Source: Nocardioides marmoribigeumensis (GTDB lineage Bacteria; Actinomycetota; Actinomycetes; Propionibacteriales; Nocardioidaceae). Taken from it: a stretch of DNA of 64,000 nucleotides. The position numbers and the translations under genes are program-made. The notes below the pieces were generated by a model that worked only from the letters and a program-made list of their open reading frames with translations, was not told where the DNA came from and made no database searches. The stretch spans positions 1,178,001 through 1,242,000 of the forward strand of contig NZ_JAVDYG010000001.1 in assembly GCF_031458325.1 (NCBI RefSeq), in the 5' to 3' direction. Shown piece after piece: positions 8,375-15,118 of the stretch; position 1 is the first letter of the stretch; each line of letters starts with the position of its first letter.

Positions 8375-9376
8375 TCACTTGGTCGGGGCGACGACCACCG
8401 GCGCCACGGGGATGCGGATGCCCTCGTGGTCGAAGCGGGCCTTGATCCGTTCGCGCATCTCGCGGGACACGCGCCACTGCTCCAGCGGGGCGGTCTTGAG
8501 GGCCAGGCGGACGAGCACGCGGTCGGGGTCGAGGGCCTCCACACCCCAGACCTCGGGCTCCTCGATGATCACCCGGTGGAAGTCCTCGTCGCGCCACATG
8601 TCGTCGGCGACCTCCTCGAGCACCCGCTTCACGCGGGCGATGTCGGCGTCGTAGCCGACGGCCACGTCGATCACCGACCGGGCCCAGTTCTGGCTGGAGT
8701 TGCCCACCCGCAGGATCTCGCCGTTGCGGACGTACCAGACCGTCCCGTTGACGTCGCGCAGCCGGGTGATGCGCAGCCCGACCGCCTCGACCGTGCCGGA
8801 GGCCTCGCCGAGGTCGACGACGTCGCCGACGCCGTACTGGTCCTCGACGAGCATGAAGATGCCGGACAGGAAGTCCTTGACCAGCGCCTGGGCGCCGAAG
8901 CCCAGCGCCAGGCCGACCACACCGGCGGAGGCCAGGATCGGCGCGACGTTCACCTTGACCTCGGCCAGGCACATGATCAGGACGACGCCGAAGATGATGC
9001 CGCTGGAGATGCTCTTGAGCAGCGAGCCGAGGCTCTTGGCGCGCTGCGCGCGGCGCGAGCGCAGGTGGAGGTCGGCGTCGGCGCTGCTGCGGCCGAAGCT
9101 GCCCAGCCTGGAGGGGAGCACGCCCTCCTGGGCGCGGACCACCACCCGGTCGATGCTGCGGTGGGCCACCCAGCGCAGGACCGCGCCGGCGACGACGAGC
9201 AGCACGATCGTGACGACCGGCACCAGCGCGTGCTCGACGAACCACTCCGAGGCCTGTGCGGCGTCGGCGTTGCCGGTCCACGACATGACCGAGCGACAGG
9301 GGTTGAGGATGCCTTCTCCGCAGGTCGGGTCGGCTGCGGCGGCGGACGACAGAGGGACGGCAGAGGTGAACGACAT
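8375..9376 (-). CDS. Small-conductance mechanosensitive channel (MscS family)
   Basis: 333 residues. One or two N-terminal membrane segments (about 45-70), a charged loop, a further helix and the pore-lining helix APILASAGVVGLALGFGAQALVKDFLSGIFM, whose Gly/Ala pattern is the MscS TM3 signature. The beta domain follows (DVVDLGEASGTVEAVGLRITRLRDVNG and VRNGEI), then the alpha/beta vestibule. It opens on hypo-osmotic shock to release solutes. The ATG at 9376 is preferred over the GTG at 9382 because GGGG then lies 5 nt upstream. It ends 23 bp before the exchanger gene, so both may be cotranscribed as an osmotic/ion-homeostasis pair. Confidence 0.9.
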   Translation of the reverse strand: MSFTSAVPLSSAAAADPTCGEGILNPCRSVMSWTGNADAAQASEWFVEHALVPVVTIVLLVVAGAVLRWVAHRSIDRVVVRAQEGVLPSRLGSFGRSSADADLHLRSRRAQRAKSLGSLLKSISSGIIFGVVLIMCLAEVKVNVAPILASAGVVGLALGFGAQALVKDFLSGIFMLVEDQYGVGDVVDLGEASGTVEAVGLRITRLRDVNGTVWYVRNGEILRVGNSSQNWARSVIDVAVGYDADIARVKRVLEEVADDMWRDEDFHRVIIEEPEVWGVEALDPDRVLVRLALKTAPLEQWRVSREMRERIKARFDHEGIRIPVAPVVVAPTK

Positions 9377-9484
9377 GATCACCCCAGGCTAGGGAGGCGA
9401 CCGACGGGAGTCGAACTCCTGAGGCGTGAGTCGGCTTACGTGAGCCACCCCACGGACGCCAGCCGGGCGGAACCACCCCCTCCG

Positions 9485-9490
9485 TACGCT
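9485..9490 (+). promoter_or_regulatory. -10 box of leaderless-type promoter for the XPB helicase
   Basis: TACGCT lies 6 nt before the GTG at 9497; no Shine-Dalgarno is present. It fixes the start of a frame that is open for more than 1 kb upstream across the MscS gene. Confidence 0.5.
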
Positions 9491-9496
9491 TGCCCG

Positions 9497-11131
9497 GTGA
9501 ACGACGGCCCCCTCATCGTCCAGTCGGACAAGACCCTGCTGCTCGAGGTCGACCACGAGCGTGCGGCCGAGTGCCGCCGGGCCATCGCGCCGTTCGCCGA
9601 GCTCGAGCGGTCCCCCGAGCACGTCCACACCTACCGACTCACGCCGTTGGGCCTGTGGAACGCCCGGGCCGCCGGTCACGACGCCGAGCAGGTCGTCGAC
9701 ACGCTGCTCACCTACAGCCGCTACGCCGTCCCGCACGCGCTGCTGGTCGACGTCGCCGAGACGATGGACCGCTACGGGCGCCTGCGCCTGGAGAAGCACT
9801 CGGTCCACGGGCTGGTCCTGGTCTCCACCGACCGCGCGGTCTTCGAGGAGGTCGTGCGCGCCAAGAAGGTCGCCGGGATGCTCGGCGACCGCGTGGAGGA
9901 TCTCACCGTCGTCGTCCACCCCTCCGAGCGCGGCAACCTCAAGCAGGCGCTGCTCAAGCTGGGCTGGCCGGCCGAGGACTACGCCGGCTACGTCGACGGC
10001 GAGGCCCACCAGATCGACCTGGACCAGTCGGGCTGGGAGCTGCGCGGCTACCAGGCCGAGGCGGTCGAGTCGTTCTGGCACGGCGGCTCCGGGGTCGTGG
10101 TGCTCCCCTGCGGCGCGGGCAAGACGATCGTCGGCGCGGCCGCCATGGCACAGGCCAAGGCGACCACGCTGATTCTTGTCACCAACACAGTTTCTGCACG
10201 GCAGTGGCGCGACGAGCTGGTCAGGCGCACGTCGCTGACCGAGGACGAGATCGGGGAGTACTCCGGCGCCAAGAAGGAGATCCGCCCGGTCACGATCGCG
10301 ACCTACCAGGTGATGACCACGCGCCGGAAGGGCGTCTACTCCCACCTCGAGCTGCTCGACGCCCGCGACTGGGGCCTCATCGTGTACGACGAGGTGCACC
10401 TCCTGCCCGCGCCCATCTTCCGCATGACCGCGGACCTCCAGGCCCGCCGGCGCATCGGTCTCACCGCGACCCTGGTGCGTGAGGACGGTCGCGAGGGAGA
10501 CGTCTTCTCGCTGATCGGCCCCAAGAGGTACGACGCCCCGTGGAAGGACATCGAGTCCCAGGGCTGGATCGCCCCCGCGGAGTGCGTCGAGGTGCGCGTC
10601 TCGCTGCCGGACGGCGAGCGGATGGTCTACGCGACCGCCGAGCCCGAGGAGCGCTACCGCCTCGCCGCGTGCACCCGCGGCAAGACCCGGCTGGCCAAGC
10701 GGCTGGTCGAGAAGCACCCGGGCGAGCCGACGCTGGTGATCGGGCAGTACCTCGAGCAGCTCGACGAGATCGGTGAGGAGCTCGACGCCCCGGTGATCAA
10801 GGGCGAGACGCCGGTCAAGGAGCGCGAGCGGCTCTTCCAGGCCTTCCGCACCGGCGAGATCAAGCTGCTCGTGGTCTCCAAGGTCGCCAACTTCTCGGTC
10901 GACCTGCCCTCGGCCACCGTGGCGATCCAGGTGTCCGGGTCGTTCGGCTCACGCCAGGAGGAGGCCCAGCGCCTCGGCCGCCTCCTGCGGCCCAAGGAGG
11001 ACGGCCGCTCGGCGCGGTTCTACACCCTCGTCACCCGCGACACCGTCGACGCGGAGTTCGCCCAGCACCGCCAGCGGTTCCTGGCCGAGCAGGGCTACGC
11101 CTACTCGATCACCGACGAGCACGACGTCTGA
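9497..11131 (+). CDS. XPB/Rad25-type DEAD-box DNA helicase
   Basis: 544 residues. An N-terminal domain (to about 175) is followed by SF2 helicase motifs: Walker A LPCGAGKTIVG (about 201-211), motif Ia LILVTNTVSARQW, DEVH box in IVYDEVHLLPAP (about 296), motif III GLTATLVREDGR, and motif VI QEEAQRLGRLLRPKED (about 486-501). These enzymes unwind DNA 3' to 5' in nucleotide-excision-type repair; in bacteria the exact pathway is unsettled. The start is the GTG at 9497, 6 nt after a -10 box and colinear with homologues. The partner Helicase_C_3 gene at the left edge is separated by an 8-kb insert. Codons for motif Ia (about 10168-10200) are unusually AT-rich. Confidence 0.93.
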   Translation: MNDGPLIVQSDKTLLLEVDHERAAECRRAIAPFAELERSPEHVHTYRLTPLGLWNARAAGHDAEQVVDTLLTYSRYAVPHALLVDVAETMDRYGRLRLEKHSVHGLVLVSTDRAVFEEVVRAKKVAGMLGDRVEDLTVVVHPSERGNLKQALLKLGWPAEDYAGYVDGEAHQIDLDQSGWELRGYQAEAVESFWHGGSGVVVLPCGAGKTIVGAAAMAQAKATTLILVTNTVSARQWRDELVRRTSLTEDEIGEYSGAKKEIRPVTIATYQVMTTRRKGVYSHLELLDARDWGLIVYDEVHLLPAPIFRMTADLQARRRIGLTATLVREDGREGDVFSLIGPKRYDAPWKDIESQGWIAPAECVEVRVSLPDGERMVYATAEPEERYRLAACTRGKTRLAKRLVEKHPGEPTLVIGQYLEQLDEIGEELDAPVIKGETPVKERERLFQAFRTGEIKLLVVSKVANFSVDLPSATVAIQVSGSFGSRQEEAQRLGRLLRPKEDGRSARFYTLVTRDTVDAEFAQHRQRFLAEQGYAYSITDEHDV

Positions 11132-11137
11132 CCCCAC

Positions 11138-11161
11138 GCTCGTCGAGCCTGTCGAGACGCC
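11138..11161. repeat. Possible dispersed palindromic repeat
   Basis: The short gap after the helicase stop holds CTCGTCGAG, a perfect palindrome, followed by CCTGTCGAGACG. I recall similar CTCGTCGAGCCTGTCGAGAC units scattered in Nocardioides-type genomes; only one copy is in this window, so the repeat nature is not shown here. Confidence 0.25.
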
Positions 11162-11659
11162 TCACCGCAGGTGGAGCGAGCCCGAGACGTCGGGCTCCCA
11201 CGGGAGCCGGCCGTCCTCCTCCACGCGCTGGTCGAGGGCGGCGGCGACGTCCTCGGGCCAGGGGGCGGTGCGCCGGGTCTCCATGTCGATGTGGAGGAAG
11301 ATCTCCTCCATCACGAAGCTCAGCCGCTGGTGCGACTCGTCGAGCAGGTAGACCAGCGCGTGGGCGGCCCGCTCGGACCGCCCGAGCAGCCGGACCCGCG
11401 CCGACATCCGGTCGCCGGTGCGCAGCTCGGCGAGGTAGGTGAGGTGGTGCTCGGCGGAGAAGCACGCGTGCCCCTGCGCCGGCCACATCTTGGGGATGCC
11501 CTGGCCGATCAGCGACTCGTCGAGCCCCTCGCTGGCGATGCCGACGTAGTGCCGGACGTTGAGGTGCCCGTTGGCGTCCTCGAAGGCGGTGGGGACGGGC
11601 TGCTCGACGCAGGCGGGCAGCTCCACGAGCTGCTCGTAGGTCGGGTGGGTCACGTGCAT
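11162..11659 (-). CDS. Acyl-CoA thioesterase (4HBT hotdog fold)
   Basis: 165 residues. The hotdog active-site helix is preceded by FEDANGHLNVRHYVGIASEG, in which the Asp/Asn-Gly-His-Leu-Asn pattern is that of 4-hydroxybenzoyl-CoA thioesterase-like proteins; HLTYLAELRTGDRM and LSFVMEEIFLHIDMETR are the typical strands. It should hydrolyse an acyl-CoA, substrate unknown. The ATG at 11659 is preceded at 6 nt by a TATCGT -10 box, with no Shine-Dalgarno. It is convergent with the helicase and divergent from the sixA-like gene. Confidence 0.8.
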   Translation of the reverse strand: MHVTHPTYEQLVELPACVEQPVPTAFEDANGHLNVRHYVGIASEGLDESLIGQGIPKMWPAQGHACFSAEHHLTYLAELRTGDRMSARVRLLGRSERAAHALVYLLDESHQRLSFVMEEIFLHIDMETRRTAPWPEDVAAALDQRVEEDGRLPWEPDVSGSLHLR

Positions 11660-11665
11660 GGGGCG

Positions 11666-11671
11666 ACGATA
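11666..11671 (-). promoter_or_regulatory. -10 box of leaderless-type promoter for the thioesterase
   Basis: TATCGT on the minus strand lies 6 nt upstream of the ATG at 11659; no Shine-Dalgarno intervenes. Confidence 0.45.
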
Positions 11672-11717
11672 GCCGGGCGCTCTCGACAGCCGCGCCCCGG
11701 CGGAGCACAGTGACCCC

Positions 11718-12206
11718 ATGGCCGAGCCGTCGCAGGACCGCACCCTCGTCCTGCTGCGGCACGCCAAGTCCGACTGGTCCGTCGACGCGTGCGACGCGGA
11801 CCGGCCGCTCAACAAGCGCGGCAAGCGGCAGGCCGCGGAGACCGGCCGCTGGCTCGCCCGGCACGTGCCCGTCGACCTGGCCCTGGTGAGCACCGCCAAG
11901 CGGGCCCAGCAGACCTGGCGCCGGGCGTGCGAGCAGATGCCCAGCACCGCGCCGTGCCGGGACTCCGCCGCGCTCTACACCCATGACGGGTCCGAGGTGC
12001 TGCGCGTGGTCCGCTCGTTGCCGGACAACGCCCGCTGCGTGGTGCTCGTCGGCCACAACCCCGCGCTCGAGGAGGCCGTGGACCGGCTGACCGGCACCTG
12101 GGTGGAGATGCCGACGTCCGCGCTGGCCGTCGTACGCCTGGCGGCGTGGCAGGACGCGGGGACGACCCCCGGCACACTCGCAAGCCACGGCCGGCCACCG
12201 GCCTGA
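11718..12206 (+). CDS. SixA-type histidine phosphatase
   Basis: 162 residues. The N-terminal strand ends in the catalytic LLRHAKSDW (RHG-type motif with the phosphorylated His), followed by DADRPLNKRGKRQA, which gives the second substrate-binding Arg, and VVLVGHNPALEEAVDRL with the second catalytic His. This is the histidine-phosphatase superfamily, SixA branch, which removes phosphate from phosphohistidine proteins or small phosphoesters. The next gene follows 15 bp later but has its own -10 box. Target is unknown. Confidence 0.85.
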   Translation: MAEPSQDRTLVLLRHAKSDWSVDACDADRPLNKRGKRQAAETGRWLARHVPVDLALVSTAKRAQQTWRRACEQMPSTAPCRDSAALYTHDGSEVLRVVRSLPDNARCVVLVGHNPALEEAVDRLTGTWVEMPTSALAVVRLAAWQDAGTTPGTLASHGRPPA

Positions 12207-12209
12207 CCG

Positions 12210-12215
12210 TAGGGT
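12210..12215 (+). promoter_or_regulatory. -10 box of leaderless-type promoter for the 12222 gene
   Basis: TAGGGT lies 6 nt before the GTG at 12222, with no Shine-Dalgarno. It supports this start and an independent transcript. Confidence 0.5.
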
Positions 12216-12221
12216 CGAGAC

Positions 12222-12566
12222 GTGGACGACCCCCTCCTCGCCGCACGCGCCTTGGTGCTGCACGACCTCGAGGTCACGTGCGGCGTCGACGCCCATCTCG
12301 TCTCGCTGCTCGAGGACGCCGTCGAGACCCGGCGGTGGTGGGTGGGGCAGTGGCCCGAGGGCAGGGCGTACGCCGCCGGGCTGGTCGCCCAGGACGTCCA
12401 GGACGCGTTGCTCGAGGAGATCGGCCGCTGGCCGCTGTGCCACGCGTGCGCCGACGAGGAGCCGCACTCGCTCTACGTCCAGCCCGAGATCGGCGGACCC
12501 GACCCGATGTGGGTCTGCGAGGTCAGCGGCACCGCGGTGGCGCCGCTCGGTTCGCTCGGCCCCTAG
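12222..12566 (+). CDS. Conserved small protein of unknown function
   Basis: 114 residues, acidic, with no membrane segment. It has ETRRWWVGQWPEGRAYAAGL, then WPLCHACADEEPHSLYVQPEI and a final WVCEVSGTAV; the CHAC pair and the later Cys could form a small metal site, but there is no fourth cysteine in a clear spacing. A GTG start at 12222 is fixed by the -10 box 6 nt upstream. The stop overlaps that of the convergent DUF2461 gene by 4 nt. I do not recognise a named family. Confidence 0.65.
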   Translation: MDDPLLAARALVLHDLEVTCGVDAHLVSLLEDAVETRRWWVGQWPEGRAYAAGLVAQDVQDALLEEIGRWPLCHACADEEPHSLYVQPEIGGPDPMWVCEVSGTAVAPLGSLGP

Positions 12567-13195
12567 CCGGTCCGCTCCCCCACCCACTCGACCAGCGGAC
12601 GGCCCGCCCGCCAGTCCGCCCGGACCCGGTCGGCCAGCGCCGGGGTGTGGATCACCTCGTCGAAGCCGTAGTCCGTGGTGAACGTGAGCGACTTGTGCCG
12701 CAGCAGGTCGATGCGCGGGTGGTCGGCGTCGTACCCCCGGGGTGTGGTCTTGAGCGTCTCGCCGCCCTGCTCCCACCCGCCCTTGCGGAGCTTGGTCACG
12801 ATCCGCAGCAGCCTCGGCCCGGCGAGGTCGTCGTCGATGCCCTTCCTGATGGCCGCGAGCGACTCCTTCTCCGCGTGGTAGTAGCCGACGCTGACCCGGA
12901 CGCCCGCAGCCGAGACCTGGACGTACCACCCCGTCGCCGGCCCGGCCTGGACGAACCCGCCCTGGTGGGTCTTGTAGGGCGTCTTGTCCTTGGCGAACCG
13001 CACGTCACGGTAGGGGCGGAACACCTTCGCCTCGCCGAACTCCGGCTCGAGCGCGGCACAGAGTGCGGCCATCGGCACGCGCACCGCCTCGTCGTACGTC
13101 GTCCTGTGGGCCTCCCAGAACGACTTGGTGTTGTCCACCTCGAGGTCGTCGTAGAAGTCCAGCGCGGCGACCGGGAATCCCGTGAACTCACCCAT
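12563..13195 (-). CDS. DUF2461 domain protein (TIGR02453 family)
   Basis: 210 residues, nearly all in the DUF2461 domain. Characteristic segments are FYDDLEVDNTKSFWEAHR at the start, VFRPYRDVRFAKDKTPYKTH in the middle, and TTPRGYDADHPRIDLLRHKS toward the end. The family is widespread in bacteria and fungi and no reaction is established. The ATG at 13195 has a TATCGT -10 box 6 nt upstream on its strand. It is convergent with the small gene at 12222 and follows the GH43 gene in the same direction, 29 bp after its stop. Confidence 0.85.
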   Translation of the reverse strand: MGEFTGFPVAALDFYDDLEVDNTKSFWEAHRTTYDEAVRVPMAALCAALEPEFGEAKVFRPYRDVRFAKDKTPYKTHQGGFVQAGPATGWYVQVSAAGVRVSVGYYHAEKESLAAIRKGIDDDLAGPRLLRIVTKLRKGGWEQGGETLKTTPRGYDADHPRIDLLRHKSLTFTTDYGFDEVIHTPALADRVRADWRAGRPLVEWVGERTG

Positions 13196-13201
13196 GCCCC
13201 G

Positions 13202-13207
13202 ACGATA
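13202..13207 (-). promoter_or_regulatory. -10 box of leaderless-type promoter for the DUF2461 gene
   Basis: TATCGT on the minus strand ends 6 nt before the ATG at 13195. Confidence 0.45.
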
Positions 13208-13224
13208 GGCACCGGGTCGCACGG

Positions 13225-15069
13225 TCAGGAGCCGAGGGTCCAGACCCGGAGGTAGCCGAAGTCGGCCTGGTGGCCGGCCTGACCCATCGCCACGAGACCC
13301 AGGCGCGCGCGCCCGAGCCCGGCATGGGTCCAGGCCGGGCCCCGGACCCAGCCCTCGTCGTCGCTGCGCGTCCAGGCGCGGTAGGTGACGCGGGTGCCGA
13401 CCGTGCGGCGCACCAGCCGGAGCCGGGTGACCTGACCCGGCGGTCCGGCCGTGCTGGTGCCGTAGCGCGGCCAGCCGGCGGGACCGGTGGGCACCTGACG
13501 GCCGAGCACCGTCTGCCGGGTCCCGCCGAGGGCCACGTGCACCAGCTTCACGTACCTGCGGTCGGAGCCGTAGAGCACGAGGCCGGCCTGCGCGCCGTCG
13601 TACCCCTCCCCCGTGGCCGGGACGTCGAGGCGCACCGAGGTCTCGGCCACGAAGTCGCCCGGGGGCGCGGGCAGGGTCGGGACGGGCGCGGCGTCGGCCG
13701 AGCCGTCGAGCCGGCCCGGGGCGGTCGGCAGGTGCAGTGCTCCGCCGCTCACGGAGTACGCCGACGGGTCGGGTCGGCGCACCCAGGTCCAGCGGTCGTC
13801 GAGGTGGTCCCCGCCCAGCTCGTCGGACGCGGCGGCGACGGGGCTGCCGGGACGGTCCGGGACGGGCGCGACGGGGCGGTAGGCCGTGCGCTGGCCGGGC
13901 TTGGCCGCCGGCGCGCGCATCCGGGAGACCGAGGCACCGCGACCCGCGCGCACGACGGGCCAGCCGTCGCGCCAGTCGACCGGGTCGAGCATCGGCGGCC
14001 GCCGCGTGAAACCGGTGCGGGTCGCGAAGTAGGGGTCGGACTCGTCGATCGCGTGGTAGGCCACCCACCACTGGCCGCCCCGGTCGCGGAACATCGAGGA
14101 GTGGCCGGGCCCGACCCACGTGTTGCCGTTCATCACCAGCAGCGGGGTGCCCCCGCTGCGGGACCCGAGCAGCGGCACGCCGTCACGGTCCACGAACGGT
14201 CCGAGGGGGCGCGCCGCCCGTCCGCTGAAGACGCCGTAGCCGGACATCGCGCCGTTGCAGCACTGGCCCGAGGAGACCGTCAGGTAGTACCAGTCGCCGC
14301 GCTTGACGACGTTGGCACCCTCGTAGCGCGGCGCGGAGGCCAGCCGCACGGCCGAGCCGGTGCGCCACATCCCGGTCGCGCTCACGCGCACCGACTGGCC
14401 CAGGATCCCGCCACGGAAGCCCCCGAAGTAGAGCGTGCTCCCCGAGCCGATCGTGCTGCCGAGCACGTCGGGGTCGATCGTCGAGGCGAAGCTGCACCCG
14501 GGACCGGTGCGCCGAGGGGGCACCAGGGGACGCGGCGCGACGGCCCACGGCCCCGTCGGTCGGCGCGCGACCGCGACCCCGATCGCCGGGTCGACCTCGC
14601 ACCTGGGCTCGCCGCTGACCGAGCTGCGGGTGTCGGTCACCGCGAAGAGGAGGTACCACCGGTCGTAGGTCCGCGAGTAGACGACGTCGGGAGCCCAGAG
14701 CTTGGCCGTGCTCCCCGCCCAGGCGGGCTTGGCGCTCAGCGCCGGGCCGACGTACCTCCAGTGCACGAGGTCGGTGCTGCGCATCGTCGGCAGGAGGTGG
14801 AACACCATCCGGCCGGTCGTCTCGGCGTCGTTGAGCGGGTCGGAGGTGCACCACATGAACCACGTGCCCGCCGAGGCGCCGCGCCCGCGCTGCACGGACG
14901 GGTCGGCGCAGCTCTGCACGGTCGCGCCGCTCGAGGTCGTCGGGCGCAGCGGGTTGGTGTAGCTCCCGGGCTGGGTGACCGCCGCCGCCTCGACCCGCTC
15001 GGCCCGCACCGCCAGGCCGGCGGACGCGAGCACCAGGGGGACGAGGAGGCACATCAGGACCCGAGGCAT
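13225..15069 (-). CDS. Secreted glycoside hydrolase family 43 protein
   Basis: 614 residues. A signal peptide (LMCLLVPLVLASAGLAVRA) is followed by a five-bladed propeller: SCADPSV carries the probable catalytic Asp, AKLWAPDVVYSRTYDRWYLLFA is blade 2, ASTIDPDVLG holds the pKa-modulating Asp, and APRYEGANVVKRGDWYYLTVS the general-acid Glu. The C-terminal 190 residues (from about 420; FVAETSVRLDVP, GLVLYGSDRRYVKLV) look like the beta-sandwich found after GH43 arabinosidases/xylosidases. It probably cleaves arabinose- or xylose-containing polysaccharides outside the cell. The ATG at 15069 is preferred over 15087 because AGG lies 8 nt upstream of it. The next exported protein gene ends 49 bp upstream. 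Confidence 0.85.
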   Translation of the reverse strand: MPRVLMCLLVPLVLASAGLAVRAERVEAAAVTQPGSYTNPLRPTTSSGATVQSCADPSVQRGRGASAGTWFMWCTSDPLNDAETTGRMVFHLLPTMRSTDLVHWRYVGPALSAKPAWAGSTAKLWAPDVVYSRTYDRWYLLFAVTDTRSSVSGEPRCEVDPAIGVAVARRPTGPWAVAPRPLVPPRRTGPGCSFASTIDPDVLGSTIGSGSTLYFGGFRGGILGQSVRVSATGMWRTGSAVRLASAPRYEGANVVKRGDWYYLTVSSGQCCNGAMSGYGVFSGRAARPLGPFVDRDGVPLLGSRSGGTPLLVMNGNTWVGPGHSSMFRDRGGQWWVAYHAIDESDPYFATRTGFTRRPPMLDPVDWRDGWPVVRAGRGASVSRMRAPAAKPGQRTAYRPVAPVPDRPGSPVAAASDELGGDHLDDRWTWVRRPDPSAYSVSGGALHLPTAPGRLDGSADAAPVPTLPAPPGDFVAETSVRLDVPATGEGYDGAQAGLVLYGSDRRYVKLVHVALGGTRQTVLGRQVPTGPAGWPRYGTSTAGPPGQVTRLRLVRRTVGTRVTYRAWTRSDDEGWVRGPAWTHAGLGRARLGLVAMGQAGHQADFGYLRVWTLGS

Positions 15070-15118
15070 GGGCGCATCCTCGCGCACGAGCGCACTCGCG
15101 CGGTGCCCATCGGAGCAC

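Noticed and set aside
9393..9435. T-arm-like sequence (GAGTTCGACTCCC on the minus strand) suggesting a tRNA or attachment scar
   Set aside because: No matching acceptor, D or anticodon arm can be formed on either side, and no copy was seen at the other end of the 8-kb insert.
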